Shown: positions 43,291 through 51,870 of the stretch, piece by piece
How the letters are laid out: each line of letters starts with the position of its first letter
How positions within the stretch are numbered: position 1 is the stretch's first letter
From: Flavobacterium cupreum
GTDB lineage: Bacteria > Bacteroidota > Bacteroidia > Flavobacteriales > Flavobacteriaceae
Direction: 5' to 3'
NCBI RefSeq assembly: GCF_003996965.1
Contig: NZ_QWDM01000020.1
Location: 51,564-115,563, forward strand
Length of the DNA: 64,000 nt
The notes under the pieces: model-generated
What the model was told of the DNA's origin: nothing
What the model saw: the letters and a program-made list of their open reading frames with translations, nothing else
The model's database searches: none
Program-made: the position numbers and the translations under genes

Positions 43291-43767
43291 TTACGGTATA
43301 TATATCTTAAATGTTCCGTTTTTATAGAAAAATACAATTTTTTCAATTTCATCTTCATTTGAGACAACATTTGAACTTTTTGTTTCGAATAGATTTCTTT
43401 TTTCTTCCTTTATATCTTCGACAGTATCAATTTGTGAAAATAGATCCGCTGAGTTAAAATTGTCACTTAATGAAATAGGAGGGCTTACTTTTTCATTTTC
43501 ACCAATAACTGCCGATGCATCATTTTTCGGTTCATCTTCTTTTTTAGGGAAACTTCCTTTACCGTTTAAGATCCAATATAAGTCTACGTCCGGAAAAACA
43601 TCCAGAATTTTTAATACGAAATCAAGACTCGGTTTGTTTCTTCCGGAGAGGAGATGAGACATGCTGGAACGTTGCACACCAATCTTATCTGCGAACGCAG
43701 AGGCATTTAATCCATAATAATCGAGGATAACTTCCAGTCTTTTTACAAAATCATCGATGTTTACCAT
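43291..43767 (-). CDS. XRE family transcriptional regulator
   Basis: The 158-residue protein has an N-terminal Cro/CI HTH (about 5-65; YYGLNASAFADKIGVQRSSM, SHLLSGRNKPSLDFVLKI) with the DLYWILNGKGSF end that recurs in Bacteroidetes XRE proteins. A flexible acidic linker is followed by a short C-terminal strand (IEKIVFFYKNGTFKIYIP), a motif common in this regulator group. The upstream gap to the M14 gene carries at least six copies of the palindrome TTTAC-N4-GTAAA. One covers the regulator's own start codon and two lie over its likely promoter, so autoregulation is inferred. The target may be the divergent M14 peptidase. Confidence 0.88.
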   Translation of the reverse strand: MVNIDDFVKRLEVILDYYGLNASAFADKIGVQRSSMSHLLSGRNKPSLDFVLKILDVFPDVDLYWILNGKGSFPKKEDEPKNDASAVIGENEKVSPPISLSDNFNSADLFSQIDTVEDIKEEKRNLFETKSSNVVSNEDEIEKIVFFYKNGTFKIYIP

Positions 43768-43773
43768 TGTAAA
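43760..43773. promoter_or_regulatory. Operator candidate A, over the regulator start codon
   Basis: TTTAC-CATT-GTAAA, a full match to the TTTAC-N4-GTAAA palindrome. The regulator's start codon (43767-43765) lies inside it. Its position suits repression of translation start or of early elongation by the protein itself; binding is inferred from symmetry and repetition, not shown. Confidence 0.55.
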
Positions 43774-43794
43774 TTATTATAATTAATTAGTGTG

Positions 43795-43808
43795 TTTACA
43801 AATGTAAT
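43795..43808. promoter_or_regulatory. Operator candidate B, over the regulator -7 box
   Basis: TTTAC-AAAT-GTAAT has one mismatch in the right arm. The minus strand of this site contains TACATTTG (43806-43799), a full TAnnTTTG -7 box pointing at the regulator gene, so a bound protein would cover the promoter. About 32 bp separate that box from the regulator ATG. Confidence 0.5.
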
Positions 43809-43830
43809 TAAAAGAAACCGTATAACCTAT

Positions 43831-43844
43831 TTTACACTTGTAAA
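43831..43844. promoter_or_regulatory. Operator candidate C
   Basis: TTTAC-ACTT-GTAAA, a full match, 25-38 nt upstream of the regulator's proposed -7 box, so over its -33 region. Confidence 0.5.
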
Positions 43845-43994
43845 TTAGCACTTTAAATTAAATAATGGCACGTTTTTACTATAAGTAGAGTATCTTAACT
43901 TATTGATATACATGACTATACTATATTTCATTAACACGATTAACAATTGTCAATACTACGACTGTAAAACAACAGATTAAAGACTCATTTACTG

Positions 43995-44008
43995 TTTACA
44001 AATCTAAA
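43995..44008. promoter_or_regulatory. Operator candidate D
   Basis: TTTAC-AAAT-CTAAA, one mismatch (C for G in the right arm). It lies 71 bp before the M14 ATG. Confidence 0.35.
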
Positions 44009-44027
44009 TTCTGATTCTTTTTACTTG

Positions 44028-44041
44028 TTTACAAATGTAAA
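44028..44041. promoter_or_regulatory. Operator candidate F, upstream of the M14 gene
   Basis: TTTAC-AAAT-GTAAA, a full match, 38 bp before the M14 ATG and centred about 22 bp before the proposed -7 box, so it covers the -33 region. Confidence 0.5.
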
Positions 44042-44050
44042 AATAAAGAT

Positions 44051-44066
44051 GTTTACTTTTGTAAAC
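44051..44066. promoter_or_regulatory. Operator candidate G, overlapping the M14 -7 box
   Basis: GTTTAC-TTTT-GTAAAC, the best copy, with 6-bp arms. On the plus strand it contains TACTTTTG (44054-44061), a full TAnnTTTG box, so the site and the promoter overlap. The ATG of the M14 gene is 13 bp downstream, giving a very short leader. Confidence 0.6.
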
Positions 44067-44079
44067 TAATCGAAATACA

Positions 44080-45234
44080 ATGAATTTAGAAGAATTATTT
44101 AACCAATACAAAGAACAATCCATAGAAGGACGTTACCTGACTTTAGATCACATTCAGCCTCTATTAGACAAATTAAATACCAATAATCAGGTTCAGCTTA
44201 TAGGGAAATCGGTTTTAGACAAACCTATATATAGTTACGAGATTGGTACAGGAGCAACACGTATTTATTTATGGTCTCAAATGCATGGAAATGAAAGTAC
44301 CACCACAAAAGCACTTTTTGACTTTATCAATGTGTTAAACAGCGGATCTGAATTTGGGAATGCAATGCTTAAGAACTTTACTTTTTATTGTATTCCGATA
44401 TTAAATCCTGACGGGGCAGCGCTTTATACGCGTGAAAATGCCAATAAGATAGACCTGAACCGTGATTCTCAGAATCTTACCCAGCCGGAAAGTAATGTAC
44501 TAAGGAATGTTTTTGAATCATTTAAACCGCATTACTGTTTTAACCTTCACGATCAGCGTACTATTTTTGGTGCTGGAGACACCGGAAAACCTGCTACCGT
44601 TTCATTTTTAGCTCCTTCTTATAATGAAGAAAGGGACGTAAACGATAACCGATTAAAAGCGATTAACTTAATTGCAGGTATAAATGATGTGCTGCAGGAA
44701 TATATTCCCGGACAGGTGGGGCGTTTTGATGATTCGTTTAATATCAATTGTATAGGGGATACGTTTCAGTTTTTAGGCGTTCCGACAATTTTATTTGAGG
44801 CAGGCCACTACACAAACGACTACAGCCGTGAAATTACCAGAAAGTTCATCTTTTTCTCACTTATTTCGTCTTTCAAAATACTTTCCGAAAACGATTTAGT
44901 TGATAACAGATTTTATGATTATTTGAATATTTCACAAAATAAAGTCGTTTTTTATGATTTTATGTATAAAAATATCAAAATAAATTATGATGGTATCGAA
45001 ATTATTACGAATTTTGTCGCACAATACAGAGAAGAATTGATTGAAAATAAGATTCACTTCAATGCCTACATAGTTGAAGTAGGTGAGCTGGAAAATTATT
45101 TTGGACATTACGAATATGACGCTAAAGGAGCGAGTTATTCAGATGACTTGGGTAGTTTTCCGAATTTGAATCAAAAAGCAGATTTTTATTTAAATAAAAA
45201 TATTAAATTTGTTAACGGATTGATAAAAAGTTAA
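44080..45234 (+). CDS. M14 family zinc carboxypeptidase-like protein
   Basis: The 384-residue protein has the M14 zinc site H69-x2-E72 (MHGNES), R128 in DLNRD, the third ligand H157 (FNLHDQR) and the catalytic Glu240 (ILFEAGHY). No signal peptide is seen, so it acts in the cytoplasm. The C-terminal third (about 265-384) is not in classical carboxypeptidases. M14 enzymes remove C-terminal amino acids or act on glutamylated or amide-linked substrates. An array of operator-like palindromes lies upstream, shared with the divergent XRE gene. An Lrp/AsnC gene follows 77 bp downstream. Confidence 0.9.
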   Translation: MNLEELFNQYKEQSIEGRYLTLDHIQPLLDKLNTNNQVQLIGKSVLDKPIYSYEIGTGATRIYLWSQMHGNESTTTKALFDFINVLNSGSEFGNAMLKNFTFYCIPILNPDGAALYTRENANKIDLNRDSQNLTQPESNVLRNVFESFKPHYCFNLHDQRTIFGAGDTGKPATVSFLAPSYNEERDVNDNRLKAINLIAGINDVLQEYIPGQVGRFDDSFNINCIGDTFQFLGVPTILFEAGHYTNDYSREITRKFIFFSLISSFKILSENDLVDNRFYDYLNISQNKVVFYDFMYKNIKINYDGIEIITNFVAQYREELIENKIHFNAYIVEVGELENYFGHYEYDAKGASYSDDLGSFPNLNQKADFYLNKNIKFVNGLIKS

Positions 45235-45311
45235 TTTTTATGTGAATTTGTTATTTTTTATATATATTTTTATACTTTGTTATAGCAATTAGTAATATTA
45301 ATTAAAGAATT

Positions 45312-45791
45312 ATGAGTAAATTTCGTTTAGATGAAGTAGATCACCAGATTTTAGATATGTTAATAGACAATACGAGAGTTCCGTTTACTGACATTGCAAA
45401 AAAGCTATTGATATCTGCTGGAACAGTACATGTTAGAGTAAAAAAAATGGAAGACGCAGGGATAATAATGGGATCTTCACTAGCCTTAGATTACGATAAA
45501 TTAGGGTATTCATTTATTGCTTACGTGGGAGTATTTTTGAATAATACATCTCAGACTAAATTTGTATTAGAGCGAATCAATCAAATACCGTTCGTAACAG
45601 TTGCATCTGTTACTACAGGAAAATTTAATATTTTTTGCAAAATCAGAGCAAAAGATACTAAGCATGCAAAAGAGGTAATCTTCATGATCGATGATATCGA
45701 GGGAGTTTACAGAACTGAAACTATGATTTCACTAGAAGAAAGTATAAACGATAAGAAGCGTTTGATGCATACTATTTTTAAAAATATGTAA
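45312..45791 (+). CDS. Lrp/AsnC family transcriptional regulator
   Basis: The 159-residue protein has the AsnC-type winged HTH (about 8-58; ILDMLIDNTRVPFTDIAKKL, SAGTVHVRVKKMEDAGII) followed by the RAM (regulation of amino-acid metabolism) domain (about 70-150; SFIAYVGVFLNNTSQTKFV, VTTGKFNIFCKIRAKDTKH). Lrp-type proteins respond to amino acids. Effector and targets are unknown. It lies between the M14 peptidase and PEP carboxylase genes on the same strand and has its own terminator. Confidence 0.93.
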   Translation: MSKFRLDEVDHQILDMLIDNTRVPFTDIAKKLLISAGTVHVRVKKMEDAGIIMGSSLALDYDKLGYSFIAYVGVFLNNTSQTKFVLERINQIPFVTVASVTTGKFNIFCKIRAKDTKHAKEVIFMIDDIEGVYRTETMISLEESINDKKRLMHTIFKNM

Positions 45792-45819
45792 TATTTTCTT
45801 GAATGCTATATTAAAATAT

Positions 45820-45848
45820 AACCTCAAGTTTATTCTTGGGGTTTTTTT
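45820..45848 (+). terminator. Terminator after the Lrp/AsnC gene
   Basis: AACCTCAAG and CTTGGGGTT pair with one G-U wobble and are followed by TTTTTTAT, 30 bp after the stop. Confidence 0.75.
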
Positions 45849-45881
45849 ATGACCAATTAACCAACCAACTATAACACGATT

Positions 45882-48467
45882 ATGTATACGTTACCCAAAA
45901 TTGAGCGTTTTAATCAAGATGTTCTCTCAAAATACCACATTTACAACAGTGTTTTTATAACATTACCTTTTGATTCTATAGATAATACAGGAGCACTGCT
46001 TCCTTTATTTACAGAAACATGCGAGACAGGATTCAAAAAACAGGAAACACCTAAAGAAATTTTTGATTTCTTTTCTGAACGATATTTAAACAACGCTTCC
46101 GAAACGGAAAAAATCGATTTGATGTTCCGATTTATTCAGTACACAGAACGTCAGATTGTATTATTTGATGCTATTGAAGACGCTGCATTTCCGGAAGTGA
46201 ATAACATGGAAGGCCGTGGATCTTTGCGTGATATTAAAGAAAAATCAGATGCCAAGGAAAAAGACGATGAATTGATCGAATTCCTGGAAAACTTTAATGT
46301 ACGAACTGTATTAACAGCGCACCCGACCCAATTTTATCCCGGGCCTGTTTTAGGAATTATCAACGATTTGACTGATGCAATCCGTTTAAATGATTTGTTA
46401 AAAATTAAGGAACTATTAGCCCAGTTGGGAAAAACTCCTTTTATCCAAAATGAAAAACCAAATCCTTATGATGAAGCGGTTTCGCTGATCTGGTATCTGG
46501 AGAATGTGTTTTATGCGACTTCGGGAGAGATCGTTCATTATTTACAAAAGAATATACTACAGGGAAAAGCTATTCAGAATAAATTAATAAAACTTGGTTT
46601 CTGGCCGGGAGGAGATCGTGATGGAAATCCTTTCGTTACCACCGAAATAACTTTGAAAGTGGCAGAACGTTTGCGTACCTCCATTTTGAAATGTTATTAT
46701 GTTGAAATGAGAAATCTAAAACGTAAGCTAACATTCTCAGGAGTAGATACATTGGTGTCTGAACTTGAACAAAAACTTTATCGTTCTGTTTTTTATTCGA
46801 AAGGTGAGATTTACATTACTTTAGAAGAATTATTAACACAGCTGAACCTTATTCGTGATATTATTATTGAAAAACACCAGTCTCTTTATTTAGATGAACT
46901 GGAAGCCTTTTTAGTAAAAATAAATCTTTTTGGTTTTCACTTTGCAACTTTAGACATTCGTCAAAACAGCAAAATTCATGATGTGGTTTTTAAGGATGTT
47001 GTGAATTATTACCTGAATTCCGGTTCTCAAATATTTCCGGCAAATTATTTTGAATTATCTGAAGATGAAAAATTAATTGTTTTATCTAAAGTAAAAGGCG
47101 ACTTAAATCCTGCAGACTTTGAGGATGAAATTACAAGATTAACCCTGGAATCTGTTCAGGCAATCAAAAGCATACAGAAAGCAAATGGGGAATATGGTGC
47201 AAACCGTTATATTATAAGCAATAACGAAAGCGCACTGAACGTTATGGAGACTTTTGCAATGATTCGACTGAATAATTGGGAAAATCCGACGGTTGATGTT
47301 ATACCGCTTTTCGAATCGGTTGATGATTTACAAAGCGCACACCATATTATGGAGCAGTTGTACACTAATCCTGAATATTCAAAACACCTAAAAGCAAGAG
47401 GAAATAAACAAACGATCATGTTAGGTTTCTCTGACGGGACTAAAGATGGCGGATATTTAATGGCCAACTGGAGTATTTATCAGGCTAAAATTGCGCTTAC
47501 CGAGATTTCAAGAAAATATGGTATAAAAGCTATTTTCTTTGATGGTCGTGGCGGCCCTCCTGCACGTGGTGGCGGAAAAACACATAAATTTTACGCTTCT
47601 CTGGGGCCAAAAATAGAAAATAACGAAATTCAGATTACAGTTCAGGGGCAAACTATCAGTTCCAATTTCGGAACTTTGGATTCCTGCCGCTATAATATTG
47701 AAAATTTACTGACTGCGGGTGTGACGAACCAGGTATTCAGCAAAGAAAAAAATGAATTAAGTGCCGATGAGACTGCGATTTTGACACAGTTAGCCGGTTT
47801 GGGATATGATAAATATTTAAGTTTCAAAAATCACCCGAAATTCATTCCGTATCTGGAAAAAATGAGTACGCTGAAATATTATTCCAAAACAAATATCGGA
47901 AGCCGTCCGTCTAAAAGAAGTAAATCAGAGTCATTGGATTTTGCTGACCTGAGAGCGATTCCTTTTGTTGGATCGTGGAGTCAGCTGAAACAAAATGTCC
48001 CTGGATTTTTTGGAGTGGGAACTGCTTTAAAATATTTTGAGGAAACGAATCAATGGGATAAAATCCATGATTTGTACCACAATTCGCTATTTTTTAAAAC
48101 GTTGCTTGAAAACAGTATGATGTCACTGGCAAAGTCATTTTTACCACTGACAGCCTATATGCGAAAAGATCCTGAATTTGGAGAATTCTGGCAGATTATT
48201 TACGATGAATTCCAGGAAACAAAACGTTTATTACTGAAAATTGCAGGACATAAAACACTGATGGAAAATTATCCTGATGGTATAGCTTCTATTCAGGTAA
48301 GAGAGCGTATTGTCCTGCCATTGTTAACGATACAACAATATGCTTTGTTGCGTATTAATGAATTAAACAAAGAAAATGAACTGAATGAAGAGTTGATCAA
48401 AGTATATGAAAAAATCGTAACCAGATCACTTTTCGGAAATACCAATGCCAGCAGAAACTCTGCATAA
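45882..48467 (+). CDS. ppc: Phosphoenolpyruvate carboxylase
   Basis: The 861-residue protein (E. coli Ppc 883) contains LTAHPTQFYPGPV with catalytic His147, LGFWPGGDRDGNPFVT, FDGRGGPPARGGGKTHK (substrate loop), GSRPSKR (bicarbonate and phosphate binding) and the effector-type end NTNAS. It forms oxaloacetate from PEP and bicarbonate, feeding the TCA cycle. The tail after NTNAS (RNSA) extends past the usual terminal NTG. DinB follows 43 bp downstream. Confidence 0.97.
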   Translation: MYTLPKIERFNQDVLSKYHIYNSVFITLPFDSIDNTGALLPLFTETCETGFKKQETPKEIFDFFSERYLNNASETEKIDLMFRFIQYTERQIVLFDAIEDAAFPEVNNMEGRGSLRDIKEKSDAKEKDDELIEFLENFNVRTVLTAHPTQFYPGPVLGIINDLTDAIRLNDLLKIKELLAQLGKTPFIQNEKPNPYDEAVSLIWYLENVFYATSGEIVHYLQKNILQGKAIQNKLIKLGFWPGGDRDGNPFVTTEITLKVAERLRTSILKCYYVEMRNLKRKLTFSGVDTLVSELEQKLYRSVFYSKGEIYITLEELLTQLNLIRDIIIEKHQSLYLDELEAFLVKINLFGFHFATLDIRQNSKIHDVVFKDVVNYYLNSGSQIFPANYFELSEDEKLIVLSKVKGDLNPADFEDEITRLTLESVQAIKSIQKANGEYGANRYIISNNESALNVMETFAMIRLNNWENPTVDVIPLFESVDDLQSAHHIMEQLYTNPEYSKHLKARGNKQTIMLGFSDGTKDGGYLMANWSIYQAKIALTEISRKYGIKAIFFDGRGGPPARGGGKTHKFYASLGPKIENNEIQITVQGQTISSNFGTLDSCRYNIENLLTAGVTNQVFSKEKNELSADETAILTQLAGLGYDKYLSFKNHPKFIPYLEKMSTLKYYSKTNIGSRPSKRSKSESLDFADLRAIPFVGSWSQLKQNVPGFFGVGTALKYFEETNQWDKIHDLYHNSLFFKTLLENSMMSLAKSFLPLTAYMRKDPEFGEFWQIIYDEFQETKRLLLKIAGHKTLMENYPDGIASIQVRERIVLPLLTIQQYALLRINELNKENELNEELIKVYEKIVTRSLFGNTNASRNSA

Positions 48468-48510
48468 TTTGGTTTAAAAAGTAATTACAGAATAGTATAA
48501 ATTATAAAAA

Positions 48511-49026
48511 ATGAATTCAGATCAATTATTAGAAACAGAATATTCCGGTCCCTTCGCTAATTATGTTCGTGAAGCCGGGCAGGTTAATTTAATTGAAGAG
48601 TTAGAAATTTCCCTTCATGATTTTATAAGGTTTGTACAAAATATTCCATTGGATAAATTTGATTACCGCTATGCCGAAGGAAAGTGGACGATTAAAGATA
48701 TCATTCAGCATCTGATTGATTGCGAGCGTATTTTTGGGTACCGTGCTTTGCGTTTTTCCAGAAATGACAAAACAGCATTGCCCGGATTTGAGGAAAATGA
48801 TTATGTAACAAATACAGATGCAAACAGACGAGGTATTCAGGATTTATTAACCGAACTTTCTGCCGTAAGACATTCAACTTTATTATTTTACAAAAGCTTA
48901 TCTGAGGAACAGCTTAAAAGAGTGGGTACCGCTTCAACGTACCAGATGTCAGCGGGTGCTTTAGGATTTGTTATCATTGGTCACCAAAAACACCATCAGA
49001 AAGTTTTTGAAGAAAGATACTTGTAA
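48511..49026 (+). CDS. DinB family protein
   Basis: The 171-residue four-helix protein has the DinB/YfiT metal-binding pattern, with His in IIQHLIDCERIFGYRALRF (about 67) and the pair in GHQKHHQKVFEERY near the C-terminus. DinB-type proteins are thiol-dependent metalloenzymes, some using bacillithiol or mycothiol as cofactor. With YpdA in the window this is of interest, but no activity is shown. A strong terminator follows. Confidence 0.87.
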   Translation: MNSDQLLETEYSGPFANYVREAGQVNLIEELEISLHDFIRFVQNIPLDKFDYRYAEGKWTIKDIIQHLIDCERIFGYRALRFSRNDKTALPGFEENDYVTNTDANRRGIQDLLTELSAVRHSTLLFYKSLSEEQLKRVGTASTYQMSAGALGFVIIGHQKHHQKVFEERYL

Positions 49027-49047
49027 CTTTTCTTTTTTTCTGATCAT

Positions 49048-49083
49048 AAAAAAATCCCGTGAATTGAATTCACGGGATTTTTT
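49048..49083 (+). terminator. Terminator after the DinB gene
   Basis: A near-perfect palindrome (AAAAAATCCCGTGAATT and its complement) with its centre at 49066 is followed by a T run; a few central bases form the loop. Confidence 0.85.
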
Positions 49084-49096
49084 GTTTGCATAAGTG

Positions 49097-49215
49097 TGTC
49101 ATTTCGACCGAAGGGAGAAATCGCATCAAGAGCGTAACATCCTGTGCGGATTTAACTCATGTGATTTACTTCGTCTGTTCGCTATCGCTCGAGTCTCCCT
49201 TCGGTCGAAATGACA
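49097..49215. mobile_element. 119-bp MITE-like element with 22-bp terminal inverted repeats
   Basis: The ends are exact inverted copies: 49097-49118 (starting TGTCATTTCGACCGAAGGGA) and 49194-49215. The interior has no ORF. From memory this end sequence (GTCATTTCGACCGAAGGGAG) recurs many times in Flavobacterium genomes and relatives, which fits a non-autonomous miniature transposable element or REP-like element. It sits between the DinB terminator and the recQ stop. Confidence 0.75.
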
Positions 49216-49229
49216 AAAAAATCTTTTAA

Positions 49230-51338
49230 CTACTTATTCCGCTCCACAACTGCAAGTCCAAACCTAATCTTATCATACGGCATTTTTTCTTCAAAATAAT
49301 CATAGTAAGGTTTTAAGGCTGTTGGGTATTCTAATTCTACCTGCGCTTTATGGAGTAATTTAACTTCTTCATCAGTCACAAAAGAAGTTAAATCAATATC
49401 ATTTCCATCAACATATAATTTGGCCAAATGTGAAATAATAGTAGTACGGCCTAAATTTCGCTGTGCGGCAATTTCTTCAACAGTAGCACCATTTTGAAAT
49501 AATTCTAAAGTTGCTTTATAGGTATTGCTCTCTTTTTTGGGTTTCGCATTTGCTTTTTTTACCTTTTCATAATAAATAATGGCATCTATAAATTCGGAGC
49601 CGTATTTTTCGAGTTTTGCTTTTCCGACACCATCAATCGCAAGGAATTCCTCGTCGGTCATGGGTTTTAAAGTTTCCATTTGTCTTAGAGCAGCATCACT
49701 AAAAATTACGTAAGCAGGAACATCTTCATCACTGGCAATTTCATAGCGTAGTTTTCGCAGTATTTCAAAAAGGGAATTTTTAGCCGTTTTAGCTTTTGTT
49801 TCTTTGATTTCGTTTTTATCAATTACTTTTTTAACGACGGTATTCAATTTTACTTTTTCACCTTCAAATAAAACTTTTCTGGCGAAAGGAGTAAGCAGGA
49901 TTTTATTATGCTGATGAAAGGCAATTTCACAATAGCCCAGATTGATCAGCTGAATAAGGTACTGATTCCAGTCGTACCAGGAGATATCATCGCCAATTCC
50001 GTAGGTTTTTAGCGTTTGATAATTTTTTTCGTAGATATACGCGTTTTTCGAGCCTCTTAAAAAATCTACAATTACAGCGAGAGGTTCCGATTCCTGTAAA
50101 CGGCTAATGGCCGACAATGCTTTTTGCGCGAGAATCGTGCCATCGAAAAAAGTTGGCGGATTTTTGCAAATATCGCAGTTACCGCAATTCTCTTTCACCA
50201 GTTCACCAAAGTAGGAAAGCAGAATTTTTCGCCTGCAGCTTAAGGCATCGGCATATTGCTTCATTCTTTCCAGCTTTGCCAGTTGCACATCAGCATTAAG
50301 TCCTTCCGAAGCAAATTTCTGAAGCTGAATGACATCTGCGTAACTTTCAAACAAAATTGTTTCCGCCGGTAATCCGTCACGGCCAGCACGGCCAATCTCC
50401 TGATAGTATCCTTCAATATTTTTGGGTAAATTGTAATGAATCACCCATCGAACATTCGATTTGTCAATTCCCATTCCGAAAGCAATTGTGGCGCAAACGA
50501 CCTGACAATCATCATTGATGAATTCGTCCTGTGTTTTAGAACGTATTTTATTATCTAATCCGGCATGATAGGCTTTAGCTGCAATTCCGTTTTTTTTCAG
50601 TTTATCAGCCAGCTCCTCAGTGGTTTTTCTGCTCAGGCAATAGATAATCCCGGATTCGTTGGGTTTTCCGTCTACAAAATCAATGATCTGTTTGACACGA
50701 TCTAAAGCCGGACGAACTTCCAGACTTAGGTTTTTCCTGTCAAAAGATGCTACAAAGGTTTTCGGGTTTCTTAATTTTAATTGTTTGGTAATATCGGTAC
50801 GCGTTGCTTTATCGGCTGTGGCTGTAAGTGCCAGCACTGGAGTAGAAGGGAAGCGGCTTTTTAAATACCCCAAATTGGTATATGCCGGACGGAAATCGTG
50901 TCCCCAGGACGAAATACAATGCGCCTCATCTATGGCGATCAGACTGATTGTCAGTTCGCTAAAAACAACATCCAGATACGATAAACTTTCCGGTGCGATA
51001 TAAACCAGTTTAAAAGTATTGGATTTTAAATTATCTATAAAGTACTGCTGTTCTTCCGCAGATTGGCTGCTGTTAATGTAGCAAGCCTGAATACCGTTGG
51101 TCTTTAGGCTGTCCACCTGATCTTTCATTAAAGCAATCAAAGGCGAAATAACAATTGTAATTCCCGGCAAAACCAAAGCCGGTAACTGAAAACAGATTGA
51201 TTTTCCTCCTCCGGTTGGCATGATTGCCAAAGTATCCTGACCGGAGAGTATCGTATTGATGATGGTCTCCTGATTGGGTCTGAATTTTTCAAACCCAAAA
51301 TTTTCTTTTAATTTGGCATGTAATATTTCTGAATTCAT
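49230..51338 (-). CDS. recQ: RecQ DNA helicase
   Basis: The 702-residue SF2 helicase has Walker A PTGGGKS (41-47), the DEAH box in AIDEAHCISSWGHDFRP, motif VI QEIGRAGRDGLPAE, the Zn-binding RQC region (CRRKILLSYFGE, CGNCDICKNPP) and the HRDC domain (EFLAIDGVGKAKLEKYG). RecQ unwinds DNA 3' to 5' in recombination and repair. It is slightly longer than E. coli RecQ (609) because of a C-terminal extension with an HTH-like stretch (GATVEEIAAQRNLGRTTII). A TATATTTG on the minus strand at 51371-51364 is a plausible -7 box. Confidence 0.96.
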   Translation of the reverse strand: MNSEILHAKLKENFGFEKFRPNQETIINTILSGQDTLAIMPTGGGKSICFQLPALVLPGITIVISPLIALMKDQVDSLKTNGIQACYINSSQSAEEQQYFIDNLKSNTFKLVYIAPESLSYLDVVFSELTISLIAIDEAHCISSWGHDFRPAYTNLGYLKSRFPSTPVLALTATADKATRTDITKQLKLRNPKTFVASFDRKNLSLEVRPALDRVKQIIDFVDGKPNESGIIYCLSRKTTEELADKLKKNGIAAKAYHAGLDNKIRSKTQDEFINDDCQVVCATIAFGMGIDKSNVRWVIHYNLPKNIEGYYQEIGRAGRDGLPAETILFESYADVIQLQKFASEGLNADVQLAKLERMKQYADALSCRRKILLSYFGELVKENCGNCDICKNPPTFFDGTILAQKALSAISRLQESEPLAVIVDFLRGSKNAYIYEKNYQTLKTYGIGDDISWYDWNQYLIQLINLGYCEIAFHQHNKILLTPFARKVLFEGEKVKLNTVVKKVIDKNEIKETKAKTAKNSLFEILRKLRYEIASDEDVPAYVIFSDAALRQMETLKPMTDEEFLAIDGVGKAKLEKYGSEFIDAIIYYEKVKKANAKPKKESNTYKATLELFQNGATVEEIAAQRNLGRTTIISHLAKLYVDGNDIDLTSFVTDEEVKLLHKAQVELEYPTALKPYYDYFEEKMPYDKIRFGLAVVERNK

Positions 51339-51410
51339 CTGGCTGATATTTTCTTAACAGGAACAAATATAGTATTTTTCCTATAATTAAATTAATTTAT
51401 CGGAACGAAT

Positions 51411-51441
51411 AAAAAAAGGAACCCGATTAAGAGTTCCTTTT
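51411..51441 (-). terminator. Terminator after the acidic-tailed protein gene
   Basis: AAAAGGAAC and GTTCCTTTT form a 9-bp stem with a 10-nt loop. The A run 51411-51417 gives the minus-strand U tract, 22 bp past the stop at 51463. Confidence 0.75.
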
Positions 51442-51462
51442 GTTTATTTAGAAAGTGATAAA

Positions 51463-51861
51463 TTAATCTTCATCATCATCTTCGTCATCATCGTCAGCAA
51501 TATCATCTTTGTCTTTATCGTCGTCGTCATCGTCAACATCCGGTTTGTCCAGCGTATCGTCATCATCATCATCGTCAATATCATCATCAAGATCAAGACC
51601 TTTCACTGGCTCGATTACATCAACATCTACGTCAATATCATCATCTTCATCGTAATTTTCAATTCTATCAGCCAGTTTAGTACTAATTTTTACTAAATAA
51701 ATAGTGTCTTCAGTACGAACTTCAACAGCTTCGATCAATTCGTTTTTAGCATTTCTAAAACGGATAACATCCGAATCATCATAACCATCAGGAAATTTTT
51801 CAACCAAAAGGTTTAAAATTTCGTTGGTAAGTTTAGCGTAGTCTACTATAACTCTTTTCAT
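51463..51861 (-). CDS. Small protein with extreme Asp-rich tail
   Basis: The 132-residue protein has a folded N-terminal half (about 1-70; VDYAKLTNEILNLLVEKFPDG, IRFRNAKNELIEAVEVRTED, TIYLVKISTKLADRI) and a C-terminal 60 residues made almost only of Asp and a few Glu, Lys and Val. It is conserved in position next to the deoxyhypusine-synthase-like gene as I recall it in flavobacteria, but I do not recognise a function. The acidic tail could bind polyamines, Ca2+ or basic proteins; this is inference. It starts 9 bp downstream of the DHS-like stop. Confidence 0.75.
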   Translation of the reverse strand: MKRVIVDYAKLTNEILNLLVEKFPDGYDDSDVIRFRNAKNELIEAVEVRTEDTIYLVKISTKLADRIENYDEDDDIDVDVDVIEPVKGLDLDDDIDDDDDDDTLDKPDVDDDDDDKDKDDIADDDDEDDDED

Positions 51862-51870
51862 AAAATTATC

